A stretch of DNA of 64,000 nucleotides from Eubacterium sp. TM05-53 (GTDB lineage: Bacteria > Bacillota_I > Bacilli_A > Erysipelotrichales > Erysipelotrichaceae): positions 1 to 64,000 of the forward strand of contig NZ_QSPK01000006.1 of the NCBI RefSeq assembly GCF_003436425.1. Reading direction: 5' to 3'. Every line of letters starts with the position of its first letter. The stretch's first letter is position 1. This document shows positions 17,969-28,113 of the stretch, piece by piece. Under the pieces are notes generated by a model, which searched no databases, was not told where the DNA came from, and worked only from the letters and a program-made list of their open reading frames with translations. The translations under genes were made by a program, and so were the position numbers.

Positions 17969-19528
17969 TTGGAATATCTGATTTTTATTCTAGGTTGCCT
18001 AATTGCTTGTGCGATTGCATTTGCAGTCAATAAAGCTAAAGTGTTTAACTTTATGAATCAAATTAAAAAAGATTTTTTTGCTTATATTATTGAATTTGTA
18101 ATGTCAATTATATCTTTAGTTCTATTGTTTCAATGCTTTATATTTTATCATTATTGGCATAACTTCAATGTAATTTTATATGTTTTATCGATTATTAGTT
18201 TATCTATATTAATTATTGTGATATGCAAAATGATAAACAATAATAAGAATGATTTAAGCAAACTATTTATTATTATTATGATTCCTATTGGATTAACATT
18301 CTTAATGTGTATGTTACCAGACTATGTACCGGATGAACAAGCACACTTTCAAAGAGCTTATCAAGTTTCGTGGTTTCATTTAAGTACTGGAATTCATGGG
18401 ATGATTGACTCAGATTATGCAATTATGAAATTTAATGATTATAAGAATATTTTTTCTTATATCAATATCAATCCTAATCCTACGTATAAAATGTATCATG
18501 AAGCTTGCGCTTATAACTTCATCTGTTATATTTTACCTGCTATTGTTCTTGCGATATCTAGAGTATTACATTTCTCTTTATATTTATCATACTATTTAGG
18601 TAGAATGGCAAACTTGGTTTTGTACATTGTTTTAATTTCGTATGCGATAAAGATTACACCAAAATGCAAGAAAATCTTCTTTGCGTTAGGCTTTAATCCA
18701 ATGTTTATTCATTTGGCTGCTTCCTATTCAGCAGATGTATTGGTAACAAGTATCTCTGTACTTTCCATTGCCTATTTCTTATATTTGTTTGAAAAAGCAG
18801 AAATCAGTAAAAAAGATGTCATAATTGTCTTGACAATGATATTCATCATTGCGATGACTAAATATGTCTATTTACCAGTCTTTGGTATTTATTTTGCAAT
18901 CATTCCAAAATTGTTAAGAATGTCAAAAATAAATTGGATTGTTTTAGTCATTTGTGCGATTGTTGGTTGTGCTTATATTTATGTTTCATTAAAACTAAAT
19001 ACAAATACGGAAGTAATTGCTTCTCAAAAAGAATATTATGAAGCTGCCAATGTAGATGGGACTCGCCAATTAGAATTTTTATTATCGGATAAATTGAACA
19101 TTCTGAGAGTTTTAAAAGCAACCTTTGTAACTAAAATATTTTATTATTTTGATAACTTTATAAATCGTTTAGGTTGGTTAACAATATTTATTAATAAATT
19201 CTCATTCGTTTTCTATTATGTAATCTTAGTGTTAGCGCCATTTGTAGAAAATGCGAAATTAAATATTAAAAACCGAATCTGGTTTGTTGTTATTGGCGGT
19301 ATTATTTCAATCCTTGTTGTCATGGGATTGTACTTATACTTTACACCAGTTGGATGGATGACTTCTGAAGGCGTGCAAGGAAGGTATTTTATACCTTGTG
19401 CTGCTTTATTCTTGGTGGCTCTTTCAAATGGATTGTTGAAAAAATTCGATAACAATCTATTGTTTGCCGTATCTGTATTTGTGATAAATATTTTAGTTGC
19501 AAATGATATTTTAATGTTCTTTATTTAA
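17969..19528 (+). CDS. second DUF2142 polytopic membrane protein, GT-C-like
   Basis: This protein of about 520 residues and roughly twelve membrane segments has VPDEQAHFQRAYQ and the C-terminal EGVQGRYFIPCAALF shared with DUF2142. I start it at TTG 17969 because a near-perfect AGGAGGTG (17955-17962) lies 7 bases before; the in-frame GTG at 17960 overlaps that site. It lacks the large extracellular insert of its neighbour, so the two may add different side sugars or work together. A terminator closes the operon. Confidence 0.78.
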   Translation: MEYLIFILGCLIACAIAFAVNKAKVFNFMNQIKKDFFAYIIEFVMSIISLVLLFQCFIFYHYWHNFNVILYVLSIISLSILIIVICKMINNNKNDLSKLFIIIMIPIGLTFLMCMLPDYVPDEQAHFQRAYQVSWFHLSTGIHGMIDSDYAIMKFNDYKNIFSYININPNPTYKMYHEACAYNFICYILPAIVLAISRVLHFSLYLSYYLGRMANLVLYIVLISYAIKITPKCKKIFFALGFNPMFIHLAASYSADVLVTSISVLSIAYFLYLFEKAEISKKDVIIVLTMIFIIAMTKYVYLPVFGIYFAIIPKLLRMSKINWIVLVICAIVGCAYIYVSLKLNTNTEVIASQKEYYEAANVDGTRQLEFLLSDKLNILRVLKATFVTKIFYYFDNFINRLGWLTIFINKFSFVFYYVILVLAPFVENAKLNIKNRIWFVVIGGIISILVVMGLYLYFTPVGWMTSEGVQGRYFIPCAALFLVALSNGLLKKFDNNLLFAVSVFVINILVANDILMFFI

Positions 19529-19539
19529 ATGCTGAAATT

Positions 19540-19567
19540 AGCTTTACGATAGTAAAGCTTTTTTTTA
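19540..19567 (+). terminator. intrinsic terminator after the DUF2142 pair
   Basis: AGCTTTAC pairs with GTAAAGCT around loop GATA, followed by a run of Ts. An extended -10 (TGCTATAAT, 19575-19583) for the next operon lies just downstream. Confidence 0.88.
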
Positions 19568-19617
19568 ATGATTTTGCTATAATTTAAGATAGATATTTTA
19601 AATTGAGGTGTTTCATC

Positions 19618-20730
19618 ATGAAGAAAATATTGGTAACACAATCATCTATGCCTAGTTTAGAGGAATATGTAGAAGAGATAAAAGATATGTGGGATACGCA
19701 TTGGCTTACAAATATGGGGCCTAAACATAAAAAGTTTCAAGAGGAATTGAAACAATATTTAGGTGTTGAAAATATAGATTTAATGACAAATGGTCATATG
19801 GCTTTAGAATTGTCTTTACAGGCATTAAATATATCTGGTGAAGTAATTACAACTCCATTTACTTTTGCATCGACAACACATGCGATTGTCCGTAATGGAT
19901 TAGAGCCTGTATTCTGTGATATTGATCCTAATGACTTTACTATGGATGTCACAAAATTGGAATCTTTGATTACAGATCGTACTTGTGCCATTATGCCAGT
20001 CCATGTATATGGAAATGTTTGTAACATTGAAGAGATTGATCGTATTGCTAAAAAATATGGCTTAAAAGTGATTTATGATGCAGCCCATACGTTTGGTGAA
20101 ACATACAAAGGTAAAGGCATTGGTTCTTATGGGGATGTATCATGTTTTAGTTTTCATGCCACAAAAGTATTTAATTCGATTGAAGGTGGAGCTGTTTGCT
20201 TTGGAAATGAATTAAAAGACTTTGGCTTAGATTTATATCGATTAAAGAATTTTGGAATTCGTGGAACAGAAGTGGTAGATGCTGTAGGGGCCAATGCGAA
20301 AATGAATGAATTCTGTGCAGCTATGGGAATTTGTAATTTGCGTCATGTGGATGAAGAAATTGAAAAAAGAAGAGTTGTCGTTGAAAGATATCGTAGTCGT
20401 TTAGCAGGTGTAGAAGGACTACAGTTAAATTCGATTCAAAAGGATGTTAAGCCAAATTATGCATATTTTCCAGTTGTATTTGATGATAAAGTCTTTGGCG
20501 CAACACGTAATGAAGTGTTTGAAAAATTAGCTGAACATGGAATTGGAGCAAGAAAATATTTCTATCCATTAACGAATAGTTTTGATTGTTTCAACGGAAA
20601 GTATGATTTAGATAAGACACCTGTCGCAAGACATATTAGTAATCGTGTTTTAACTTTACCTTTATATGCAGATTTAGCATTGGAAGATGTAGATCGAATT
20701 TGTGATGTTATACTTAAATGTAAAAAATAG
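19618..20730 (+). CDS. DegT/DnrJ/EryC1-family PLP sugar aminotransferase
   Basis: This 370-residue fold-type I PLP enzyme has the PLP lysine in SFHATKVFNSIEGGA (Lys183) and the PLP-ring aspartate block IYDAAHTFGE. TNMGPKHKKFQEEL and TPFTFASTTHAI are usual family blocks. It probably makes an amino sugar nucleotide from a keto sugar in the cytoplasm. ATG 19618 has GAGGTG before it. The next two genes encode an ATP-grasp ligase and an SDR, so the amino group may be a site for further acylation or amino-acid attachment. The exact sugar is unknown. Confidence 0.9.
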   Translation: MKKILVTQSSMPSLEEYVEEIKDMWDTHWLTNMGPKHKKFQEELKQYLGVENIDLMTNGHMALELSLQALNISGEVITTPFTFASTTHAIVRNGLEPVFCDIDPNDFTMDVTKLESLITDRTCAIMPVHVYGNVCNIEEIDRIAKKYGLKVIYDAAHTFGETYKGKGIGSYGDVSCFSFHATKVFNSIEGGAVCFGNELKDFGLDLYRLKNFGIRGTEVVDAVGANAKMNEFCAAMGICNLRHVDEEIEKRRVVVERYRSRLAGVEGLQLNSIQKDVKPNYAYFPVVFDDKVFGATRNEVFEKLAEHGIGARKYFYPLTNSFDCFNGKYDLDKTPVARHISNRVLTLPLYADLALEDVDRICDVILKCKK

Positions 20731-20740
20731 GGGGGATTCA

Positions 20741-21940
20741 ATGAAAAAATTAATGATTTTAGGTGGTTCAAGATATGCGCTTCCTGTAATTGATGCAGCT
20801 CATAAATTGGGAATCTATGTAATTACATGTGATTATTTACCAGATAATATTGCACATAAGTATTCTGATGAATATTGTAATGTGAGTATAATTGACAAAG
20901 AAAAAACATTAGAATATGCTCAAAAACTTGAAATTGATGGAATCATGTCATTTGCGTGTGATCCTGGTGTAGTTACAGCCGCATATGTTGCACAGAAAAT
21001 GGGATTGCCAAATGTCGGACCTTATGAATCTGTATGCATTTTACAAAATAAGAAGAGATTTAGAGATTTCTTAACAAAAAATGGTTTTAATGTTCCAATG
21101 GCAAAAGGTTATAACAACAAAGAAGAAGCTTTGAATGATATAAAATTATTTCATTGGCCTGTAATTGTTAAACCAACAGATTCTGCAGGTAGTAAAGGAG
21201 TAACGCGAGTTGATGATCCTAAAGATTTATCAAAGAGCATTGATTATGCATTGTCATATTCACACTCTAATGAATTTATAATTGAAGATTTTATTATGCA
21301 AAACGGATTTTCATCCGATACAGATAGTTTTTCTATAAATGGAGAATTAAAATATGTATCATTCAATTGTCAAAGATTTGATGCAAAAGCAATGAATCCA
21401 TATACACCAGCTGCTTATAGTTGGCCATCTTCAATGACGTTAGAACATCAAGAAGAATTAAAAAATGAAATATCTCGTCTTATTAAATTATTAGGAATGA
21501 AAACCGCTGTTTATAATATTGAAACTCGTGAAGGAACGGATGGAAAGGCTTATATTATGGAGTTATCTCCTCGTGGAGGAGGAAATCGTTTAGCTGAATG
21601 TATTCGGTATGCGACTGGAATTGATATGATAACGAATATGGTTAAATATTCTGTTGGGATGAATGTAGATGATATTGAACAAAAGTCATATGATGGATGT
21701 TGGGCAGAAATCATACTTCATAGTGATAAACCAGGAGTCTTCAAAAATTTATGGGTTTCAAATGAAATTGAAATGAATGTAGTTGAAAAAGATTTATGGA
21801 TTCAAGAAGGCTGTAAAGTTGGTGGATTTGAAGCAGCAAATGAAGCTATTGGAACTTTAGTGCTTAAATTTGATGATGAAAAAAGATTAGAACAAGTTTT
21901 GAGTAATCAAGATAACTATGTAAAGGTGAATGTCATTTAA
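20741..21940 (+). CDS. ATP-grasp carboxylate-amine ligase
   Basis: This 400-residue protein has a pre-ATP-grasp Rossmann-like lobe (MILGGSRYALPVIDAA), then an ATP-grasp domain. Key blocks are WPVIVKPTDSAGSKGV, FIIEDFI and the metal/ATP site AYIMELSPRGGGNRL. Such ligases form an acyl-phosphate and join it to an amine or thiol. The start follows GGGGGA; an earlier in-frame ATG overlaps the aminotransferase gene and lacks a site. Position beside a sugar aminotransferase suggests it links a carboxylic acid or amino acid to an amino sugar, or builds the acyl donor. The substrate is not visible. Confidence 0.85.
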   Translation: MKKLMILGGSRYALPVIDAAHKLGIYVITCDYLPDNIAHKYSDEYCNVSIIDKEKTLEYAQKLEIDGIMSFACDPGVVTAAYVAQKMGLPNVGPYESVCILQNKKRFRDFLTKNGFNVPMAKGYNNKEEALNDIKLFHWPVIVKPTDSAGSKGVTRVDDPKDLSKSIDYALSYSHSNEFIIEDFIMQNGFSSDTDSFSINGELKYVSFNCQRFDAKAMNPYTPAAYSWPSSMTLEHQEELKNEISRLIKLLGMKTAVYNIETREGTDGKAYIMELSPRGGGNRLAECIRYATGIDMITNMVKYSVGMNVDDIEQKSYDGCWAEIILHSDKPGVFKNLWVSNEIEMNVVEKDLWIQEGCKVGGFEAANEAIGTLVLKFDDEKRLEQVLSNQDNYVKVNVI

Positions 21941-21962
21941 TATTTAGAAAGGTTTTATTTGT

Positions 21963-22940
21963 ATGAAGAATATAATTGTATTTGGTGCAAGTGGAGATAC
22001 TGGACACTATTTTGTTAATTATTTTTTAGAACATAATAAAGATTCAAATTATCAGATTATTGCTTCAGGATCACGAAAAACAGATGATTTTAAAAAAATC
22101 AATGTACCTTATTATCAGGTGGATATCACGAAGAAAGAAGATTTTAATAAATTGCCAAGAGATGTTTATGCCGTTGTTGATTTGGCAGGAGCAATGCCAG
22201 CAAGAATGCGTGGATATGATCCTTATAAGTATATTGATGTTAATATTACAGGTAATCTAAATATTTTAGAATATTGTAAAGAAACAGGTGCGGATAGAAT
22301 TTTATTTGCGCAAAGCTTTGGAGATATAAAAGATCATAGTGAAACAAATCCATTATTAACAGTCGATTTACCACGTAAATTTAGTTATACAAGTGATCAT
22401 ACAATTTATGTGATGACAAAGAATTTTGCGGTTGATATGATTGAAAACTATCATCAAATGTATGGATTAAAACGATTTATTTTTAGATTGCCAACAATCT
22501 ATCTTTATTCCCCTATTGATACATTTTATGTTGATGGAAAAGAGAGAAAGATTGGTTATCGCTTATTGATTGATAAAGCAATAAAAGGCGAACCGATTGA
22601 AGTATGGGGAGATGCAAGTCGAGTAAAAGATATGGTTTATGTAAAAGATTTTTGTCAGATGTTATATAAAGCTTTATTTGTAGAAAGAGATAGTGGATAT
22701 TATAATGTTGGGACAGGTAAAGGCACTTCTTTATTAAATCAAATAAAAGGGATGATTCAAGTGTTTGGTTCAAAAGATAAAAAATCAGACATAATAATGC
22801 GTCCAGATAAAACAAATGCTCCGCAGTACATTATGGATATCACACCAGCAGTTCAAGAATTAGGATATGCACCAGAATATGATTATATTGAAATGTTGGA
22901 AGATTTCAAAAAAGAAATGATTAAACAAAAGGGAGAATGA
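21963..22940 (+). CDS. NAD-dependent epimerase/dehydratase (extended SDR)
   Basis: This 325-residue extended SDR has the Rossmann loop GASGDTGHY and the catalytic Tyr-x3-Lys in IYVMTKNFA. VKDMVYVKDFCQMLYKAL and YYNVGTGKGTSLL match sugar-nucleotide epimerase blocks. The usual Thr/Ser region reads LFAQSFGDI. It lies 22 bases after the ATP-grasp gene and just before a GT2 gene. It probably sets the stereochemistry or oxidation state of the sugar used by these neighbours. Confidence 0.88.
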   Translation: MKNIIVFGASGDTGHYFVNYFLEHNKDSNYQIIASGSRKTDDFKKINVPYYQVDITKKEDFNKLPRDVYAVVDLAGAMPARMRGYDPYKYIDVNITGNLNILEYCKETGADRILFAQSFGDIKDHSETNPLLTVDLPRKFSYTSDHTIYVMTKNFAVDMIENYHQMYGLKRFIFRLPTIYLYSPIDTFYVDGKERKIGYRLLIDKAIKGEPIEVWGDASRVKDMVYVKDFCQMLYKALFVERDSGYYNVGTGKGTSLLNQIKGMIQVFGSKDKKSDIIMRPDKTNAPQYIMDITPAVQELGYAPEYDYIEMLEDFKKEMIKQKGE

Positions 22941-22941
22941 G

Positions 22942-24405
22942 ATGCCAAAAGTAACAGTTTTATTAACATCATATAATCATGAAGAATTTATTGCAGATAG
23001 TATCGAAAGTATTTTAAATCAAACGTATACAGATTTTGAATTATATATAGTGGATGACTGTTCAATGGATAATAGCTGGGAAGTTATCCAAAAATATAAT
23101 GATCCTAGAATTATAGCGATTCATCATGAAAAAAATATGTTTGGTTGTTCAAATAGAGAATTCTATAAAAACTTTAAAGGTCAATATTTCGCAATGGCAC
23201 ATTGCGATGATTTATGGGAATTGGATAAACTTGAAAAACAAGTAAAGTATTTAGATGAACATCCAGAAGCGGGTGCTTGTTTTTCATGGGTTCAGTTAAT
23301 CGATGATTATGGAAATAATTATGATAATCCGGATCATCCGTATTCAAAAGTTTTTTTAGAAGAAAATATGAATCGTTTTGAATGGTTGAATCATTTCTTT
23401 TATAACGGAAATCGATTATGCCATCCAAGTTCATTAATTCGATTGAATATTCAAATGAATGAAAATCTATTTCCAGGTGGACTAGGAGCTTTACCTGATT
23501 TTTATAGATGGATCAAACTTTGTTTAAAACATGAAATTTATGTGTATCCTGAGCGACTAACAAAGTTTAGGATTCATGTTGATGAAAGCAATATGAGTGG
23601 TCAAACACCTACAAATCGTATTCGTGTACAAAATGAGTTTTATCAAATCGCAAAATTATATGGTTTGATTCAAGATCAATCTGAATTCTTAAAGGTTTTT
23701 CCAGAGGCAAATGAATATGTTGTGGATGGAAGAATAAATGTAGATTATGCGTTAGCACAAATTATGTTAAATAAGACGAATAATAAAGGATTCCATTTTT
23801 ACGCTATGAATAAATTAATGGAATTAGTGCGTAACGAAAAAACAAAAGATGAACTTATAGAGTTATATGGATTTACTAAGCGAGATGTATGTAATATTTC
23901 TGGAAGACTTGATTTATTTCATGTGATTGCGGATGATGAATATTTGACAACGTCTTTATTCTACGCAAATGAAGAAGGGTTTAGTGAAGAACATAAATTA
24001 AGTAAAACAATCACGATGATGAATAATCATTTTAAAGTTACATTTGATTTGGAAAATAAAGAAGTAAAACAACTTCGTTTTGATCCAACGGAAGGCAAGT
24101 ATATTAGTCTTAAAAATATTTCTATTCTTATTGATAATCAAAAATATGATTTACCTGAAGTGATTCGTTATCATGAAATGGATGGAGATTGGATTGATAT
24201 TTATTCTTTAGATCCTAGTTTATTAATTGATTTAAAAAAGACGACGCTTGTAAATAAAGTGGTTATCGAAGCGGATATTAAATATATTGAGAATTCAAAA
24301 TTATTAAATTATGAAAATAAGGTAGAAGAATTGAGAAGAAAAAGTATTGATAACTTATCGATAAAACAATTATTAAGTGTCATCAAGAATCGTGGTAAAC
24401 GATAA
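22942..24405 (+). CDS. large GT2 glycosyltransferase with C-terminal extension
   Basis: The N-terminal 250 residues are a GT2 domain (KVTVLLTSYNHEEFIADSI, IVDDCSMDNSW, MAHCDDLWELDKLEKQ). An extension of about 240 residues has a helical middle and a beta-rich end that I cannot assign; it may bind acceptor or partner. It begins one base after the SDR stop. Transfer of the sugar made by the preceding genes is a reasonable inference. Confidence 0.85.
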   Translation: MPKVTVLLTSYNHEEFIADSIESILNQTYTDFELYIVDDCSMDNSWEVIQKYNDPRIIAIHHEKNMFGCSNREFYKNFKGQYFAMAHCDDLWELDKLEKQVKYLDEHPEAGACFSWVQLIDDYGNNYDNPDHPYSKVFLEENMNRFEWLNHFFYNGNRLCHPSSLIRLNIQMNENLFPGGLGALPDFYRWIKLCLKHEIYVYPERLTKFRIHVDESNMSGQTPTNRIRVQNEFYQIAKLYGLIQDQSEFLKVFPEANEYVVDGRINVDYALAQIMLNKTNNKGFHFYAMNKLMELVRNEKTKDELIELYGFTKRDVCNISGRLDLFHVIADDEYLTTSLFYANEEGFSEEHKLSKTITMMNNHFKVTFDLENKEVKQLRFDPTEGKYISLKNISILIDNQKYDLPEVIRYHEMDGDWIDIYSLDPSLLIDLKKTTLVNKVVIEADIKYIENSKLLNYENKVEELRRKSIDNLSIKQLLSVIKNRGKR

Positions 24406-24426
24406 TAAAATAAAGAAGGTGTTATT

Positions 24427-26574
24427 TTGGAATTAGTGAATAAATCTGTTGAGGTATTAAAACGAGAAGGTGTTTCTGGTTTAGCTAAACATGCCTCACA
24501 TTATATTCATAAAAAAAGAGAATCAAGACCAAAAAGCGATGCATTTAAGGATGTCTTGTTTATTAATGGGTGTCCAAAAGATTTATTGCCACATCCACCT
24601 CGTTATCGTGTTACACATCAAATGGAACAACTTCAATCAAATGGATATACGTGTGATGAGGTATTCTTTGAGAATGTGGATTTAAAACAAGTGCGTATGT
24701 ATTCTTGTTTCGTTATTTTTAGAGCGCCATATACAGATAAATTAAATGAATTTATTCAATTGGCTAAATCTTGGAATAAGCCTGTATTATATGATGTGGA
24801 TGATTTGGTAATTGACACTGCATACACAGATCAAATTGAGTATGTTAAGAATATGGATACTTCTCAAAAGGCTCGTTATGATTTAGATGTTATGAAAAAT
24901 CAAAAGTTATTAAAGCTTTGCGATGGATGTATCACAACTACATTGGCTTTAAAGAATGAATTAGAAAAATACAATCCAAATGTATGGATCAATCGAAATA
25001 CAGCTTCTATTGAAATGGTAGCTTTATCGCAATCCATTAAAAAAACAGATAAAGATACAGTGGATATTGGTTATTTTAGTGGAAGTGTTACGCATAATGA
25101 AGATTTTGAAATGATTAAGCCAGCCTTAATTCATGTATTAAAAACATATGATCATGTTCGTTTACATCTTGTGGGAGAGATTGATTTACCTCAAGATATG
25201 AAGGTATACGCTTCTAAAATTGAAGTGCATCCTTTTATGGATTATAAAAAACTTCCGGAATTGATTTCGAAGATGGATATCAATTTAGCTCCGTTAACAA
25301 CATCAATATTTAATGAAGCTAAATCCGAGAATAAATGGGTTGAAGCAAGCTTAGTTAAGACTTGTACGATTGCGAGTAACTTAGGTGCTTTTAAAGAAAT
25401 GATAGAAGAGCATAAAACTGGATTGCTTTGTTCAAATGTCGATGAGTGGAAGGTGGAATTAACCAGTTTAATTGAAAACGAAACATTAAGAAATACTTTG
25501 GCAAAAAATGCGTATGCATATTGTTTAAAACATTGTGTGACTTTATATACAGCTTCTAATATTGTTTCGATTCTTCAACAAAATCGTAAGCGAATCATTT
25601 GTTTCGGATTTGCGAAACTTGAAATATCAGGTGGAGTCATGGTGGCACTTCGTCATGCTGCTTATTTACAAGATGCTGGTTATCAAGTGATTTTATTATC
25701 GTTCTATGATACTTGTACAGAATTTACATTTATGAACCATTCGTTTCCAGTCTTGCCATTTAAAAATGATAAGTTGGATGCGAAAATCGATTGTGGTGTA
25801 GCTACAATGTGGCCTACGGTTAAGATGTTAGATGATATTCGTTGTATAGAAAATAAGAAATATTTAGTTCAAAACTATGAGATTGATTTCTATGATTTTA
25901 AAGATCCTAGAAAAGTAGAGGCTAGTCTTAGTTATTCGTATCCTTTTGATTATGTCACGATTTCAAAGTGGTGTAAGGAATGGTTAAAGTCTGATTTTAA
26001 TAAAGAGGCTAAGTGGATCTATAATGGAATCGATATTGAGCAATATAGACCGCATAAAAGAGAATTTAATGATAAAATTCGTATTTTGATCGAGGGAGAC
26101 TCTTCAAGTACACATAAAAATGTTGATGAAGCTTTTATGATTACGAATAAACTTGATTCAAGTAATTATGAAATATGGTACATGTCTTACAATGCCAAAC
26201 CAAAGGATTGGTATCGTGTTGATAAATTCTTGCATAGAGTGCCTTATGAAGAGGTACAAAAAGTATATGAAGATTGTGATATTTTATTAAAGACATCATT
26301 ACTGGAAAGTTTTAGCTATCCACCAATTGAAATGATGGCTACTGGTGGCTATGTAGTGGCTTTATTAAATGATGGAAACAAAGAGTATTTAGAAGATGGA
26401 AAGAATTGTTTGATTTATCCAAATGGAGATGTCGATAAGGCCATTCACTGCATTGAAAGAATTGTTTCAGATGAAGCTTTACGGGATATTTTATATAAGA
26501 ATGGTGTAGAAACTGCGAAATCAAGAGATTGGAAAAAGATAAAAGAATCAATAATTCGTGTATATTGTGCTTGA
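24427..26574 (+). CDS. tandem GT-B (GT4-like) glycosyltransferase
   Basis: This 715-residue protein appears to hold two GT-B modules. Residues about 35-385 include PPRYRVTHQMEQLQSNGY, VLYDVDDLVIDTAYTD and INLAPLTTSIFNEAKSENKW. Residues about 390-715 begin FGFAKLEISGGVMVALRHA and end with KTSLLESFSYPPIEMMATGG, a GT4 E-x7-E block. The start is a TTG with AGAAGGTG a few bases before, and no ATG fits as well. Similar two-domain proteins occur in rhamnan and capsule clusters. It ends the operon. Confidence 0.85.
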   Translation: MELVNKSVEVLKREGVSGLAKHASHYIHKKRESRPKSDAFKDVLFINGCPKDLLPHPPRYRVTHQMEQLQSNGYTCDEVFFENVDLKQVRMYSCFVIFRAPYTDKLNEFIQLAKSWNKPVLYDVDDLVIDTAYTDQIEYVKNMDTSQKARYDLDVMKNQKLLKLCDGCITTTLALKNELEKYNPNVWINRNTASIEMVALSQSIKKTDKDTVDIGYFSGSVTHNEDFEMIKPALIHVLKTYDHVRLHLVGEIDLPQDMKVYASKIEVHPFMDYKKLPELISKMDINLAPLTTSIFNEAKSENKWVEASLVKTCTIASNLGAFKEMIEEHKTGLLCSNVDEWKVELTSLIENETLRNTLAKNAYAYCLKHCVTLYTASNIVSILQQNRKRIICFGFAKLEISGGVMVALRHAAYLQDAGYQVILLSFYDTCTEFTFMNHSFPVLPFKNDKLDAKIDCGVATMWPTVKMLDDIRCIENKKYLVQNYEIDFYDFKDPRKVEASLSYSYPFDYVTISKWCKEWLKSDFNKEAKWIYNGIDIEQYRPHKREFNDKIRILIEGDSSSTHKNVDEAFMITNKLDSSNYEIWYMSYNAKPKDWYRVDKFLHRVPYEEVQKVYEDCDILLKTSLLESFSYPPIEMMATGGYVVALLNDGNKEYLEDGKNCLIYPNGDVDKAIHCIERIVSDEALRDILYKNGVETAKSRDWKKIKESIIRVYCA

Positions 26575-26601
26575 CCCTAACGTAACGTTAGGGTTTATTT
26601 T
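26574..26601 (+). terminator. intrinsic terminator before the rml operon
   Basis: ACCCTAACG (26574-26582) and CGTTAGGGT (26586-26594) form a 9-bp stem with loop TAA, followed by TTATTTT. The stem shares the last base of the stop codon. Confidence 0.88.
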
Positions 26602-26608
26602 ATAAGTA

Positions 26609-26617
26609 TGATATAAT
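26609..26617 (+). promoter_or_regulatory. extended -10 of the rml operon
   Basis: TGATATAAT matches the extended -10 used at other promoters in this window. I see no good -35 at the right distance. It lies 26 bases before the rmlA start. Confidence 0.5.
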
Positions 26618-26643
26618 AAATATAATTATGGAGGAACAATATT

Positions 26644-27522
26644 ATGAAAGGTATTATTTTAGCTGGTGGTAGTGGTACTCGTTTGTATCCTTTGACTAAG
26701 GTGACTAGTAAACAATTACTTCCTATTTATGACAAGCCAATGATTTATTATCCTATGTCAATTTTAATGCAGGCTGGGATTCGTGAGATTTTAATTATTT
26801 CAACTCCGGATGATACACCTCGTTTTCAAGAGTTATTGGGGGATGGTCATCAGTTTGGTATTGAGCTTTCTTATAAGGTTCAGCCAAGTCCAGATGGACT
26901 TGCTCAAGCGTTTATCTTGGGTGAGGAGTTTATTGGTAATGATAGTTGTGCGATGATTTTGGGTGATAATATTTTCCATGGTCATGGTTTGACAAAGCGT
27001 CTTCGTGCGGCTGCTGAAAATGAAGTTGGGGCTACCGTATTTGGTTATTATGTAGAGGATCCTGAACGTTTTGGCGTTGTAGAATTTGATTCTGAGGGTA
27101 AGGCGATTAGTCTTGAAGAAAAACCTTTACATCCTAAGTCAAATTATGCGGTAACAGGATTGTATTTCTACGATAATAAAGTGGTTGAGTATGCGAAGAA
27201 TTTAAAACCGAGTGCTCGTGGTGAATTGGAAATCACAGATTTGAACCGTATTTATTTAGAGAATGGTGAATTGAATGTCACTTTACTTGGTGATGGATTT
27301 ACTTGGTTGGATACGGGTACACATGAGTCTTTAGTGGATGCGACTAACTTTGTGAAGACGATTGAGGAACACCAGCATCGTAAGATTGCGTGTCTTGAAG
27401 AGATTGCGTATGACAATGGTTGGATTGGTGATGATGAATTGGCATCTACTTATGAAATTTATAAAAAGAATCAGTATGGTGCTTATTTGAAGAAGATCAT
27501 GGATCGTAAGTATATTAAGTAA
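26644..27522 (+). CDS. rmlA: glucose-1-phosphate thymidylyltransferase RmlA
   Basis: This 292-residue enzyme makes dTDP-glucose from dTTP and glucose-1-phosphate, the first step to dTDP-L-rhamnose. The nucleotidyl loop is [11 protein letters not shown] at the N-terminus, followed by [23 protein letters not shown] holds the metal-binding aspartate, and [20 protein letters not shown] follows. Length and order are those of the short RmlA form. GGAGGAAC precedes the ATG. It heads the rmlA-C-B-D operon. Confidence 0.97.
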   Translation: MKGIILAGGSGTRLYPLTKVTSKQLLPIYDKPMIYYPMSILMQAGIREILIISTPDDTPRFQELLGDGHQFGIELSYKVQPSPDGLAQAFILGEEFIGNDSCAMILGDNIFHGHGLTKRLRAAAENEVGATVFGYYVEDPERFGVVEFDSEGKAISLEEKPLHPKSNYAVTGLYFYDNKVVEYAKNLKPSARGELEITDLNRIYLENGELNVTLLGDGFTWLDTGTHESLVDATNFVKTIEEHQHRKIACLEEIAYDNGWIGDDELASTYEIYKKNQYGAYLKKIMDRKYIK

Positions 27523-27536
27523 TTGGGGGTATAGCG

Positions 27537-28109
27537 ATGAAGGTAACGGAAACAAAGATTCCTGGAGTATTGATTATTGATACGGATGTATTTGGTGATC
27601 ATAGAGGGTATTTTACGGAGACATATTCTAAGCCTAAATATGAGAAGATGGGTATTACAGTCGATTTTGTACAGGACAATATGTCTTTTAGTGCGCAGAA
27701 GGGTACGCTTCGTGGTTTGCACTGGCAAAATCCGCCTTATGCGCAGAGTAAATTGGTTTCTTGTACGAAGGGTACAGTGATTGATGTGGCTGTGGATATT
27801 CGTAAGGGAAGTCCTACATTTGGTCAATGGGTAAGTGTTGAGTTGAGTGAAGAGAATCATAGACAGTTCTTTATTCCTCAGGGATTTGCGCATGGATTCT
27901 TAACTTTAACGGATAATGTTGAATTTAGATATAAAGTCGATAATGTATACAACAAGGAATCTGAGGGTGGTATGCGTTATGATGATCCGACTTGTAATGT
28001 GGATTGGGGTTCATTATTAAATGGTATTGAGCCTGTATTGAGTGAAAAAGATCAGATTGGTCCTACTTTAGAGGAATCGAATAATCAATTTGTTTATAAA
28101 GGAGAATAA
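27537..28109 (+). CDS. rmlC: dTDP-4-dehydrorhamnose 3,5-epimerase RmlC
   Basis: This 190-residue cupin epimerises dTDP-4-keto-6-deoxyglucose at C3 and C5. The substrate-binding block VQDNMSFSAQKGTLRGLHWQ contains the catalytic-histidine region, with FIPQGFAHGFLTL and YKVDNVYNKES further on. The length is normal. It lies 14 bases after rmlA with a GGGGG-type ribosome site. Confidence 0.97.
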   Translation: MKVTETKIPGVLIIDTDVFGDHRGYFTETYSKPKYEKMGITVDFVQDNMSFSAQKGTLRGLHWQNPPYAQSKLVSCTKGTVIDVAVDIRKGSPTFGQWVSVELSEENHRQFFIPQGFAHGFLTLTDNVEFRYKVDNVYNKESEGGMRYDDPTCNVDWGSLLNGIEPVLSEKDQIGPTLEESNNQFVYKGE

Positions 28110-28113
28110 AAGA

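Noticed and set aside
27483..27893. 136-residue leftward frame over rmlA-rmlC
   Set aside because: It lies opposite well-identified rml genes and has Leu/Arg-rich shadow composition.
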